Below the pieces are notes generated by a model. It was not told the origin of the DNA, ran no database searches, and was given only the letters and a program-made list of their open reading frames with translations. The position numbers and the translations under genes were made by a program. Shown piece by piece: positions 7,043 through 15,479 of a stretch of DNA of 39,257 nt. The stretch lies in NCBI GenBank assembly GCA_030540255.1, contig JAUNWP010000012.1, positions 1 to 39,257 of the forward strand, read 5' to 3'. This DNA comes from Eubacteriales bacterium (lineage in GTDB: Bacteria > Bacillota > Clostridia > Lachnospirales > Lachnospiraceae). How positions within the stretch are numbered: position 1 is the first letter of the stretch; every line of letters begins with the position of its first letter.

Positions 7043-8185
7043 TCAATCGTTATCCGCTACTCTGCGATCCGGCTTACCCAGCTGCACCCACTTAAGATAA
7101 GCATTGATGAAGATATCAATATCTCCGTCAAGCACAGCCTGTGCATTACCTGTCTCTTCGCCTGTACGAACATCCTTGACCATGGTGTAAGGCTGAAGTA
7201 CATAGTTACGGATCTGGCTTCCCCATGCGATTTCCTTGATATCACCTCTGATATCCGAGAGCTTCTCGGCATGAGCCTGCTGCTTAAGCATATAGAGCTT
7301 AGCCTTAAGCATAGCCATGGCCTTATCCTTGTTCTGGAACTGTGAACGCTCCTCCTGGCAGGCACAAACGATACCTGTCGGGATATGTGTGATACGAACA
7401 GCCGATGAGGTCTTGTTGATATGCTGACCGCCGGCACCCGATGAACGATAGGTGTCTATTCTGAGATCCGACGGGTCGATATCGATCTCGATATTGTCAT
7501 CAAGCTCCGGCATAACATCACAAGAGCAGAAGGAAGTCTGTCTCTTACCCTGCGCATTGAACGGAGAAATACGAACAAGTCTGTGTACTCCTGCCTCGGA
7601 TTTGAGCAGTCCGTAAGCATTTTCACCTTCAACCGAGAAGGTAACACCCTTTATGCCGGCTTCATCACCCTCCTGATAATCCAGGAGCTTAACGGTAAAA
7701 CCATGCTTTTCGCACCATCTCGTATACATACGATAGAGCATCTCGTTGAAGTCCATTGCCTCTGTTCCGCCTGTTCCGGCAGAAAGTGCAACAGTAGCAT
7801 TATTGGCGTCGTATTCTCCCGAAAGCAGAAGTGAGGTTCGCATGTTTTCAAGCTCTGTCTTAAAGCTCTCAAGCATCTCTCTTGCCTCTGCCGCAAGCTC
7901 CTCATCATCCTCCTCTGCACCCATCTCAATGATAGCCTCTATATCGTCAAACTGACTGTTGAGAGAATCATATTTCTGAACGGAAGACTTGAGAGAGTTA
8001 AGATCCTTCATGAATTTAGCTGATTTCTCGGCATCATCCCAGAAGCTCGGCTCTTCCATCTGACGCTCCATCTCCGCTATACGTCTGTTCTTGTTCTCAA
8101 GGTCAAGGGACTGTCCCAATTCCTCCAGAGGTTCCTTGTAAGTAAGGAGTTCCTGTTTACAATTGTCGAATTCAATTAATGCCAT
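7043..8185 (-). CDS. prfB: Peptide chain release factor 2
   Basis: RF2 ends translation at UGA and UAA codons. This 380-residue protein carries the UGA/UAA-recognition tripeptide SPF (in VRISPFNAQGKRQTSF) and the catalytic GGQ loop (SSGAGGQHINKTSSAV). The N-terminal coiled-coil domain includes EEPSFWDD. The start at 8185 has an AAGGAGG site 5 nt upstream. Many bacteria need a +1 frameshift around codon 25; here the gene is one open frame, and the place where CTT-TGA-C would occur reads CTT-GAC in frame (SLDLEN). It lies 9 nt after secA and is probably cotranscribed with it. Confidence 0.98.
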   Translation of the reverse strand: MALIEFDNCKQELLTYKEPLEELGQSLDLENKNRRIAEMERQMEEPSFWDDAEKSAKFMKDLNSLKSSVQKYDSLNSQFDDIEAIIEMGAEEDDEELAAEAREMLESFKTELENMRTSLLLSGEYDANNATVALSAGTGGTEAMDFNEMLYRMYTRWCEKHGFTVKLLDYQEGDEAGIKGVTFSVEGENAYGLLKSEAGVHRLVRISPFNAQGKRQTSFCSCDVMPELDDNIEIDIDPSDLRIDTYRSSGAGGQHINKTSSAVRITHIPTGIVCACQEERSQFQNKDKAMAMLKAKLYMLKQQAHAEKLSDIRGDIKEIAWGSQIRNYVLQPYTMVKDVRTGEETGNAQAVLDGDIDIFINAYLKWVQLGKPDRRVADND

Positions 8186-8194
8186 GTATCCTCC

Positions 8195-10810
8195 TTAGCC
8201 AACCGGTGAAGAAAAGTCGATCTTGTCTCCCGGAACGGCATATCTGCCGTGGCACTGCTTAAACTTCTTGCCTGAACCGCACGGACAAGGATCGTTTGGA
8301 TATATCTTTCTGATCTCGCGCTTCTTAGGAGCCTTGACTGTCGAATCATCACGGTTTGTGCCGGTTATCTCGGCAGCCTGCTCACGCTCTACCTTCTGCT
8401 GTACCTGCAGATGGAAGAGCAGGCGTACTGTGTCCTCCTTAATGGCTGCTGCCATTCCCTCGAACATCTCATAGCCTTCTGTCTTATACTCAACAAGCGG
8501 ATCCTTCTGTCCGTAGGATACGAGTCCTATACCCTCACGAAGCTGTGCCATATCATCGATATGGTTCATCCACTTATTATCAATTACCTTAAGGAGTACG
8601 ACACGCTCTGCCTCTCTGAGCTGCTCCGGATCCGGGAAGAGTGCTTCCTTTTCCTCATAGAGCTTGATAGTCTGCTCCTTGATAAGCTGCTTAAGTTTAT
8701 CCTTGGTGAGAGCCGCAAACTCCTCGTTTGTAAGTCTCATAGGCTGAAGCGGTATGATAGGAAGCAGGGTATTATTAAGCTCCTGCACATCCCACTCAGA
8801 TGACTTAAGATCATCCGGAATGACCATATCAACCGAGTTGTCTACTATATCCTGAGCATAGCTGATGATAACGTCACGCATGTTGAGTCCGTCGAGTACC
8901 TTACGTCTCTCCTCGTACACAACATCTCTCTGCTCATTGTTGACCTGGTCAAACTTGAGAAGCTGCTCACGTACACCGAAGTTATTGCTTTCTATCTTCT
9001 TCTGAGCATTCTCGATTGCCTTGGAAAGCATCTTGTGGTGGATCTCCTCACCCTCCTCGACTCCGAGACGGTTGAAGATATTCATAAGATTGTCTGCTCC
9101 GAAAAGTCTCAGTATATCATCCTCAAGTGAGAGATAGAACTTAGACTCACCCGGATCTCCCTGACGTCCCGAACGACCTCTGAGCTGGTTATCGATACGT
9201 CTTGACTCATGACGCTCCGTACCTATGATCTTAAGTCCTCCGAGTGCCTTGGCCTCGTCATCAAGCTTAATATCCGTTCCTCGTCCTGCCATGTTGGTAG
9301 CTATGGTAACGGCGCCGTGTCTTCCTGCCTCTGCAACGATCTCAGCCTCCTTCTCGTGGAACTTGGCATTAAGTACGCTGTGCGGAATACCCCTGCGATT
9401 AAGCATACCGGAGAGCATCTCCGAGGTCTCTATAGTGATAGTTCCGACAAGCACCGGCTGACCCTTTCTGTAGGCCTCCTCAACGCTGTCGCAAACCGCC
9501 TTGAATTTCTCCTTCTTTGTCTTGAATACCGCATCATCAAGATCGATTCTCTGTATAGGCAGATTGGTCGGAATAACGATAACATCCATACCGTAGATGT
9601 TTCTGAACTCTTTCTCCTCTGTCTGAGCGGTACCTGTCATACCTGCCTTCTTGGCGAACTTGTTAAAGAAGTTCTGGAAGGTAATGGTTGCCAGTGTTCT
9701 GCTCTCGCGGCGGACATTTACATGCTCCTTTGCCTCGATAGCCTGATGAAGACCGTCGGAATAGCGGCGTCCCGGCATGATACGTCCGGTGAATTCATCA
9801 ACGATGATAACTTCATCATCCTTGACTACATAATCCTTGTCTCTGTGCATGGAATTGTGTGCACGAAGAGCAAGTATGATACAATGCTGGATCTCAAGGT
9901 TCTCCGGATCCGCAAGGTTGTCTATATGGAAATACTGCTCTACCTTATGAACACCCTGCTCGGTAAGTGTTACATTCTTCTCTTTCTCATCATAAATGTA
10001 ATCACCTGTCTCCTCGATTTCCTCACCGAGTATGGCATTGATCTTAGAGAATTCCGCAGAGGCTTCGCCCTTCTCCATCTGTCTTGCAAGCACATCGCAA
10101 AGCTCATAAAGCTTGGTGCTCTTGCCTGACTGTCCGGAGATGATAAGCGGAGTTCTTGCCTCATCTATAAGTACCGAGTCAACCTCATCGATAATACAGT
10201 AGTTAAGATCTCTGAGTACCAGCTGTTCCTTGTAGATAGCCATATTGTCACGGAGATAGTCAAAGCCCAGCTCATTGTTTGTGACATACGTAATGTCACA
10301 GGCATAAGCTGCCTGTCTCTCCTTGGAGTCCATGCTGTTAAGTACGATTCCTACCTTAAGTCCGAGGAATTCATGTACCTTACCCATCCACTCGGCATCT
10401 CGCTTTGCAAGATAATCATTAACAGTAACAACATGTACTCCCTTGCCTGTAAGTGCATTGAGATATGCCGGACAGGTAGAAACAAGTGTCTTTCCTTCTC
10501 CGGTCTTCATCTCTGCGATGCGTCCCTGATGCAGAACAACACCACCGATAAGCTGTACTCTGAAATGTTTCATGCCGAGCACTCTGTATGCAGCCTCTCT
10601 GACTGTTGCAAATGCCTCAGGCAAAATGTCATCAAGTGTCTCTCCGTTCGCAAGACGTTCCTTAAAATAAGGTGTCATGGCCTTGAGCTCTTCGTCTGTT
10701 TTTGCACTCATCGTGGCATCAAGTGCTTCGATCTTATCCACTATCGGATAAATACGCTTAAGTTCACGCTCGCTGTGTGTGCCAAACAGCATTTCGCTTA
10801 ATCCTGCCAT
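8195..10810 (-). CDS. secA: Protein translocase ATPase SecA
   Basis: SecA is the motor ATPase of the general secretion pathway. It acts at the inner face of the membrane with SecYEG. The 871-residue protein has Walker A in [11 protein letters not shown] (about residue 99-109), Walker B region [15 protein letters not shown], the preprotein cross-linking and helicase segments ([25 protein letters not shown]) and a C-terminal zinc-binding tail with [14 protein letters not shown]. Length and domain order are normal for a Firmicute SecA1. AGGAG lies 7 nt before the ATG at 10810. The leader contains a short GC-rich hairpin followed by T residues. Confidence 0.99.
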   Translation of the reverse strand: MAGLSEMLFGTHSERELKRIYPIVDKIEALDATMSAKTDEELKAMTPYFKERLANGETLDDILPEAFATVREAAYRVLGMKHFRVQLIGGVVLHQGRIAEMKTGEGKTLVSTCPAYLNALTGKGVHVVTVNDYLAKRDAEWMGKVHEFLGLKVGIVLNSMDSKERQAAYACDITYVTNNELGFDYLRDNMAIYKEQLVLRDLNYCIIDEVDSVLIDEARTPLIISGQSGKSTKLYELCDVLARQMEKGEASAEFSKINAILGEEIEETGDYIYDEKEKNVTLTEQGVHKVEQYFHIDNLADPENLEIQHCIILALRAHNSMHRDKDYVVKDDEVIIVDEFTGRIMPGRRYSDGLHQAIEAKEHVNVRRESRTLATITFQNFFNKFAKKAGMTGTAQTEEKEFRNIYGMDVIVIPTNLPIQRIDLDDAVFKTKKEKFKAVCDSVEEAYRKGQPVLVGTITIETSEMLSGMLNRRGIPHSVLNAKFHEKEAEIVAEAGRHGAVTIATNMAGRGTDIKLDDEAKALGGLKIIGTERHESRRIDNQLRGRSGRQGDPGESKFYLSLEDDILRLFGADNLMNIFNRLGVEEGEEIHHKMLSKAIENAQKKIESNNFGVREQLLKFDQVNNEQRDVVYEERRKVLDGLNMRDVIISYAQDIVDNSVDMVIPDDLKSSEWDVQELNNTLLPIIPLQPMRLTNEEFAALTKDKLKQLIKEQTIKLYEEKEALFPDPEQLREAERVVLLKVIDNKWMNHIDDMAQLREGIGLVSYGQKDPLVEYKTEGYEMFEGMAAAIKEDTVRLLFHLQVQQKVEREQAAEITGTNRDDSTVKAPKKREIRKIYPNDPCPCGSGKKFKQCHGRYAVPGDKIDFSSPVG

Positions 10811-10824
10811 CTATTAGCTCCTGT

Positions 10825-10848
10825 CTTAAAAAATTGCCGTATAACGGC
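10825..10848 (-). promoter_or_regulatory. Short terminator-like hairpin in the secA leader
   Basis: On the minus strand GCCGT-TAT-ACGGC (10848-10836) is followed at once by AATTTTTT, then 15-20 nt later by the secA start region. The stem is only 5 bp, so attenuation is a weak suggestion. A TATAAT hexamer without a good -35 lies upstream at 10895-10900. The rest of 10811-11054 shows nothing recognisable. Confidence 0.3.
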
Positions 10849-11054
10849 TCTGATATATTTAAATAGTCTGCGGTCATACGATCCGCAAATAGAAATTATA
10901 CCCTATAATACCTGTCCTATTTGTTACTTAAATGTTAAATTTTAAAGTATTTTTTTAATAATCCGCATGTTTCCCGTCTTAAACATATCTTTTGACATGT
11001 AAAATAAAGGTCCTCAGATATCATTTCACGTGTTCAAACGGATATTTTTGATCA

Positions 11055-12017
11055 TCAGAACAGGCTTTTTACCGCAGCTGTCACCTTGTCTGCGGTAGGG
11101 AATACATTGGATTCCTCTTTTATTGCGCTCGGTGTAGGACAATATGCGGCACCCAGACGCTTTACCGGTGCTTTCAATGCCGAAAACGCTTCTTCCGTGA
11201 TCATAGCCGAGATCTCCGCTCCGAAGCCTCCGAAGCTTACAGCCTCATGAACTATTGCCACTCTTCCGGTCTTCCTTACCGAGTCCAATACCGTTTCCTT
11301 ATCAAGCGGTGAGATAGTGCATATATCTACTATCTCCGCAGATATTCCGTCAGTTGCAAGACGTTCCGCTGCCTCATAGCAAACTTCCATCATACGTCCG
11401 TAGCTTATAAGCGTAACATCACTGCCTTCACGCTTTACAAAGGCCTTGCCTATAGGAACCGTATATTCATTCTCAGGCACTTCGCCCTTCTTGCCGTATA
11501 GGGTCTTAGGCTCAAGAAAAATAACCGGGTTATTGTCTCTTATTGCAGACTTCAGCAAGCCCTTGGCATCATGCGGATCAGAAGGCATTACGACCTTAAG
11601 CCCCGGAACGTGTGCATACATATTTTCAAGCGACTGCGAATGCTGAGCCGAGGCACCTGTTCCCGCACCGGATGCCGAACGGATAACCACCGGCACATCC
11701 AGTCCATACATAAAATGCATCTTGGCTGCTTCATTCATGATCTGATCCCAGCAGACTGCCATAAAATCCGAGAACATAAGTTCAACCACAGGGCGCATGC
11801 CTGTAGCTGCCGCACCTATAGCAGTTCCTACGAAAGCAGTCTCCGATACAGGGGTATCTATAACTCTGTCAGCCCCGAACTCAGCGATCAAGCCTTCGGT
11901 AACCCCGAAGCCTCCGCCGTAAACACCGACATCCTCTCCCATCAAAATGACGGAATCATCCCGCTGCAGCTCTTCCCTCATTGCTTCGGTCAGCGCCTCA
12001 CGATATGTTTTTATCAT
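11055..12017 (-). CDS. TPP-dependent 2-oxo acid/acetoin dehydrogenase E1 component, beta subunit
   Basis: This is the beta half of a heterotetrameric, thiamine-pyrophosphate-dependent E1 (pyruvate, acetoin or branched-chain 2-oxo acid type). The 320-residue protein shows the family segments MGEDVGVYGGGFGVT, DTPVSETAFVGTAIGAA, MPSDPHDAKGLL and the C-terminal transketolase region (VDICTISPLD, GRVAIVHEAVSFGGFGAEI). The ATG at 12017 is preferred because CGGAGG lies 6 nt upstream; longer versions add residues unlike the family. It follows the alpha subunit after 13 nt. No lipoyl E2 or E3 gene is present on either side, so the natural acceptor is unknown. Confidence 0.9.
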   Translation of the reverse strand: MIKTYREALTEAMREELQRDDSVILMGEDVGVYGGGFGVTEGLIAEFGADRVIDTPVSETAFVGTAIGAAATGMRPVVELMFSDFMAVCWDQIMNEAAKMHFMYGLDVPVVIRSASGAGTGASAQHSQSLENMYAHVPGLKVVMPSDPHDAKGLLKSAIRDNNPVIFLEPKTLYGKKGEVPENEYTVPIGKAFVKREGSDVTLISYGRMMEVCYEAAERLATDGISAEIVDICTISPLDKETVLDSVRKTGRVAIVHEAVSFGGFGAEISAMITEEAFSALKAPVKRLGAAYCPTPSAIKEESNVFPTADKVTAAVKSLF

Positions 12018-12030
12018 AAATTCCTCCGAC

Positions 12031-13005
12031 TCAATCAGCATACACGGCCCCAAGCAGCTCTTCTATATCTTGTGCTGCCTCAGGCTGTCCCAATGCATAA
12101 TCGATTGCATTCGATACAATTTCATGAGCCTTTTTTTCTATATGTTCAAGCTCATTAACCGTAGATATACACTCCGCCGTAAGTTTGTCCTTAAATCTCC
12201 TGATAGGGCCACGTTCTACCCAATAATTGATCTCTTCCTCACTGCGATACTTATTGGTATCGGACTTGGAATGTCCCGCTACCCTATAGGTATGCTCGAT
12301 AACAAGACACGGTCTCATATTTGTCACAGTATACTCTCTGGCTTTGGCCATAGTATCCATAACAGCGATAATATCATTGCCGTCCGTCTCAAAGCATTGC
12401 AAACCAAACGGTTCTGCGCGCTTGGAGAAATCAACATTGGCAGAAGCCCTCTCTACCACTGTGGAAACCGCATAGTGATTTTCCACCAGCACAAATATAA
12501 TCGGCAGCTTCCAGACTCCCGCGAGATTCATAGACTCAAGTACTGCACCTGTGTTGGCAGCGCCGTCTCCCGAAAAGCAGACAGATACCGCATCCTTGAT
12601 ACCCTTGAGTTTGATAGTAAGAGCCGCACCGCAGGCAAGCGGAGCATTAGCTCCGACAATACCGTTTGAACCCATTAATCCACGTTCACGATCACATATA
12701 TGCATGGAACCGCCACGACCCTTGTTGCTGCCTGTGACACGGCCGAGTATCTCTGCCATTACGCTGTTGACATCAGCGCCTCTGCCGAGACAGACTCCGT
12801 GTCCTCTGTGTGTCGTATATATATAGTCTTTGTCCTTAAGTACAGCCGTACTTCCGACATCGACCGCTTCCTCGCCTAAGCATAAATGAAGTGTACCATG
12901 AACAGCGCCCTCATGATAAAGGCGCATAATCTCCTCTTCAAAATCATGTATCATCATCATTCTGAGCAGGAGCTCCTCATAATAATTTTTCATGTTTTTT
13001 TTCAT
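12031..13005 (-). CDS. TPP-dependent 2-oxo acid/acetoin dehydrogenase E1 component, alpha subunit
   Basis: This is the alpha half of the E1 pair. The 324-residue protein has YTTHRGHGVCLGRG, KGRGGSMHI and the TPP/Mg motif GDGAANTGAVLESMN ending in ENHYAVST. The phosphorylation-loop region YRVAGHSKSD is also present. Together with the beta gene it would decarboxylate a 2-oxo acid or acetoin and pass the acyl group to a lipoylated E2. The likely start at 13005 has only a weak GGGA site; a second in-frame ATG lies 12 nt downstream (12993). Closest by motif are AcoA-type proteins, but substrate cannot be assigned from sequence. Confidence 0.9.
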   Translation of the reverse strand: MKKNMKNYYEELLLRMMMIHDFEEEIMRLYHEGAVHGTLHLCLGEEAVDVGSTAVLKDKDYIYTTHRGHGVCLGRGADVNSVMAEILGRVTGSNKGRGGSMHICDRERGLMGSNGIVGANAPLACGAALTIKLKGIKDAVSVCFSGDGAANTGAVLESMNLAGVWKLPIIFVLVENHYAVSTVVERASANVDFSKRAEPFGLQCFETDGNDIIAVMDTMAKAREYTVTNMRPCLVIEHTYRVAGHSKSDTNKYRSEEEINYWVERGPIRRFKDKLTAECISTVNELEHIEKKAHEIVSNAIDYALGQPEAAQDIEELLGAVYAD

Positions 13006-13137
13006 AATTAGTCCCTACCGTACACTTAACTTTTAAAAGCTACCACCAAACACATACAATGTCAAGCTACGCCCCCTACAAAAAAACAAGCACAAAACAC
13101 GCCCATTTCCAACATATGTGATATACTGAGCGATAGC

Positions 13138-13259
13138 CGAGCCGACATATACGTAAACAAACAAAATAGCTGCCTGCAGAATATTTTGTTTGTTTATGGA
13201 TATACCGTGCGAAGCACGGACATCGACAAATACGAAGTATTTGGAGATGAGTCGGCTCG
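13138..13259. repeat. Four-way-junction-like intergenic element 1
   Basis: A perfect 9-bp closing stem CGAGCCGAC (13138-13146) / GTCGGCTCG (13251-13259) encloses three hairpin arms. Arm 1 has a 14-bp perfect stem (13154-13167 with 13183-13196), extended outward by CG/TG and ATAT/ATAT. Arm 2 is CCGTGC-GAA-GCACGG (13205-13219). Arm 3 is CAAATAC-GAA-GTATTTG (13227-13243), with CATC/GATG pairing outside it across a GA/GA internal loop. The strand of expression is unknown. Confidence 0.6.
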
Positions 13260-13341
13260 AGAACCACTGCAAATACGAAGTATTTGGAGATGGCAGCTTA
13301 TTTAATAAACGGTTGACTCGAAGCACGGACATCGAAAAATA
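13210..13341 (+). repeat. Two interleaved 23-bp direct repeats
   Basis: Repeat a occurs at 13210-13232 and 13319-13341 (22 of 23 identical). Repeat b occurs at 13227-13249 and 13270-13292 (identical) and includes the CAAATAC-GAA-GTATTTG hairpin. The second copies lie just outside element 1 and run up to the promoter zone of the metallo-hydrolase gene. A TTGACT (13313-13318) abuts the second repeat-a copy, but no good -10 lies 16-18 bp downstream. Confidence 0.8.
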
Positions 13342-13378
13342 TAAAATAATAATTATTACTTATATAGGTACATCCGCA

Positions 13379-14110
13379 ATGCACACATACAGATTTGCTT
13401 ATACATCTAATGCTGGAATTGCAATAAAATTCCCATCTGCTCTGATATGGGTAGATGCAATACATGATATAAAGGCTCCAACATATTCCACTGTAACACC
13501 GGAGATAAAGGAGCATATACTTAAGGATCCTGATTATGTAGGAGAATACATGCAGGGTCCGGATGCAATGGCTTTTTCACACTGCCATATAGATCATTTC
13601 ACTTCCGATATAGTACGTTCTGCCATGAAACGCTGGCCGAACTCTGAGGTTATACTTCCGGAGAAGTATTTTCCTAATGAAATATACATAAAAGGGGATA
13701 CTGATGATATTAAGGTCAAAGACGTAGACCTTAAGTTTTTCAAGACCCATCACTGCACCAAGAGACATCATAACAAGACTCATTACAGCCTCCTGATGCA
13801 TGACGGAAATGCTAATATTTTTATGCCTATGGATTCTTCGACTTCGGATCCGGCAATGTATTATCGTGCAGTCAATACCAACATAGATATTGCTGTTGTT
13901 GATTTTGTCTGGACTCTGCTGCCAAAGGGACGTGAAGTCATAATGAACGACATCAACCCAAAGCATCTGCTTATCTATCATCTGCCATTTGCCGAGGATG
14001 ATATGCATGACTGGAGAGGACAGACCCGTGAAGCCGTAAAGCTTCTTAATACTATCGATGATATAAGGATACTTGATACTCCGTTCCAGAAGGAAGATAT
14101 CACTGTTTAA
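13379..14110 (+). CDS. Metallo-beta-lactamase-fold hydrolase
   Basis: This 243-residue protein belongs to the MBL-fold superfamily. The zinc motif SHCHIDH spans residues 67-73, with a later metal-ligand region (PMDSSTSDP) and a C-terminal LLIYHLPFAEDD segment. It is of the compact UlaG/lactonase-like size class. The frame is open upstream to 13190, but that part translates the intergenic repeats, so the ATG at 13379 is taken; AGG lies 10 nt before it. It is convergent with the deaminase gene, and the two stop codons overlap. The substrate is unknown. Confidence 0.82.
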   Translation: MHTYRFAYTSNAGIAIKFPSALIWVDAIHDIKAPTYSTVTPEIKEHILKDPDYVGEYMQGPDAMAFSHCHIDHFTSDIVRSAMKRWPNSEVILPEKYFPNEIYIKGDTDDIKVKDVDLKFFKTHHCTKRHHNKTHYSLLMHDGNANIFMPMDSSTSDPAMYYRAVNTNIDIAVVDFVWTLLPKGREVIMNDINPKHLLIYHLPFAEDDMHDWRGQTREAVKLLNTIDDIRILDTPFQKEDITV

Positions 14111-14595
14111 TATCCGAACTCGCCGCTTAAGGAGTCATCGTCTTCGATCCATTCATTGACGTCGATGACTCTGTATTCGGTATCAGTGTCTCTTACGATC
14201 ACCTGCTTAATACCTGCGTTGATTATCATGCGCTTGCACATTGAGCAGCAGTTGGCATTTGCCACATACTCATTGCTGTCCATCTCTCTGCCTGATAGAT
14301 ATATGGTACTGTCTATCATCTTATCTCGTGAAGCACTTATTATCGCATTTGCCTCTGCATGTACGCTGCGGCACAGCTCGTAGCGCTCACCTCTCGGAAT
14401 ATTCATCTTCTGTCTTATGCAGTATCCGAGATCACTGCAGTTCTTTCGTCCTCTCGGAGCTCCTACATATCCTGTGGATATAACCTCATCATTCTTAACT
14501 ATAACCGCTCCGTAGCGTTTTCTTAAGCAGGTACCCCTCTGTGATACAACATCCGCCAGATCGAGATAATAATTGATCTTGTCTCTTCTATTCAT
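14107..14595 (-). CDS. dCMP/cytidine deaminase family protein (ComEB-like)
   Basis: This zinc-dependent deaminase of 162 residues carries HAEANAI (His79, Glu81) and the second zinc motif as CCSMC (residues 116-120) instead of the usual PCxxC. The size and the GAPRG segment fit dCMP deaminases, which make dUMP for thymidylate synthesis. The ATG at 14595 has a perfect GGAGG 6 nt upstream; the longer upstream reading is not supported. Its stop codon overlaps the stop of the convergent metallo-hydrolase gene by four bases. Confidence 0.88.
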   Translation of the reverse strand: MNRRDKINYYLDLADVVSQRGTCLRKRYGAVIVKNDEVISTGYVGAPRGRKNCSDLGYCIRQKMNIPRGERYELCRSVHAEANAIISASRDKMIDSTIYLSGREMDSNEYVANANCCSMCKRMIINAGIKQVIVRDTDTEYRVIDVNEWIEDDDSLSGEFGY

Positions 14596-14770
14596 AAATG
14601 AACCTCCGCTCAAAAAAATCATAAATCAAATAATAATAAATGTTTGCGTAGATTATACCAACTATTACGTCAATGTCAAAGCAAAGGCTGTTTTTGTGCA
14701 CTTTTTATCATTTTCATACTTTGTTTACACTTTTTTTATATATTTTTGTGGAATGAAGATAAAACTATGT

Positions 14771-14776
14771 TATAAT
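14771..14776 (+). promoter_or_regulatory. -10 element upstream of hpf
   Basis: TATAAT lies about 94 nt before the hpf start. The -35 region (TTGTGG, 19 bp away) is poor. The leader between contains the hairpin CCGCAG-ACATCAAAG-CTGCGG (14815-14835). No raiA-motif RNA was recognised here. Confidence 0.45.
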
Positions 14777-14869
14777 AATGATACAGATCAGGAATAACTT
14801 ATCTGCAGGCAGACCGCAGACATCAAAGCTGCGGAATGCAAAAAATTTCCAGAGGAAGGAAGTGTTTTT

Positions 14870-15400
14870 ATGAAGTTTAACATCATAGGAAGGAACGTCA
14901 ACATCGGCGACAGAACAAGAGAGCACATCGAGAAGAAGATCGGTAAGTTGTCAAAATTCTTTGCAGAAGATACCGTCGCTCACGTAACCGTATCCAACCG
15001 CAAGGATGACTATATAGTAGAGGTATCTATTCCGATCAAGAACAATCTTATCCGTGCCGAGGAGACTTCCACAGATCTCTTCGTAACCATAGATCTTGTT
15101 GAGGAGATACTTGAGCGTCAGATCAAGCGCCACAGAGCTAAACTCATAGATAAGAATCAGAATAAGGCATCTTTCTCGTCACTGTTTATCGAGGATGATG
15201 AGCCTGTTGAAGAAGATGAGATCCGTATTGAGAAGGTTAAGAAGTTTGACTTTAAGCCTATGACAGCCGAGGAGGCCTGCCTCCAGATGGAGCTTATCGG
15301 TCACACCTTCTTTGTATATAAGGATGCCGAGACCAATGAGACCTGCGTAGTATATAAGAGAAAGAACAACAGCTACGGAATTATCGAGCCGGATATCTGA
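14870..15400 (+). CDS. hpf: Long-form ribosome hibernation promoting factor
   Basis: HPF (RaiA/YfiA family) dimerises and inactivates 70S ribosomes as 100S particles during slow growth. The 176-residue protein is the long form. An N-terminal S30AE domain (MKFNIIGRNVNIGDRTREHI to KRHRAKLI) is followed by an acidic linker (EDDEPVEEDE). The C-terminal dimerisation domain has KKFDFKPMTAEEACLQMELI, then GHTFFVYKD and YKRKNNSYGIIEP. A strong AGAGGAAGGAAG site precedes the ATG. It is a single-gene unit closed by a strong terminator. Confidence 0.97.
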   Translation: MKFNIIGRNVNIGDRTREHIEKKIGKLSKFFAEDTVAHVTVSNRKDDYIVEVSIPIKNNLIRAEETSTDLFVTIDLVEEILERQIKRHRAKLIDKNQNKASFSSLFIEDDEPVEEDEIRIEKVKKFDFKPMTAEEACLQMELIGHTFFVYKDAETNETCVVYKRKNNSYGIIEPDI

Positions 15401-15446
15401 TATAGTCGTATATCCTCTCTTTAAAAAAATAGTTTAGGAGTCAGAT

Positions 15447-15478
15447 CGGGCTGCAGCATGCAGCCCGGTTTTTCTTTT
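15447..15478 (+). terminator. Rho-independent terminator of hpf
   Basis: CGGGCTGCA-GCA-TGCAGCCCG (15447-15467) is a perfect 9-bp stem followed by GTTTTTCTTTTG. Confidence 0.93.
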
Positions 15479-15479
15479 G

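Noticed and set aside
7057..7929. Additional minus-strand frames inside prfB
   Set aside because: They are other-frame readings of prfB with Arg/Ser-rich composition and no start signals.
8080..8185. Programmed +1 frameshift in prfB
   Set aside because: The reading frame is continuous from the Shine-Dalgarno-supported ATG; no in-frame TGA is present.
9209..10129. 306-codon open frame antisense to secA
   Set aside because: It lies wholly opposite a perfectly conserved secA and has no protein-family features; typical of shadow frames in this base composition.
13190..13378. N-terminal extension of the metallo-hydrolase
   Set aside because: The added 63 residues are translated repeats without hydrolase character; the family fold begins at MHTYRF.
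14623..14869. raiA-motif RNA upstream of hpf
   Set aside because: The leader is AT-rich with a single small hairpin and does not show the extended conserved structure expected for that RNA.
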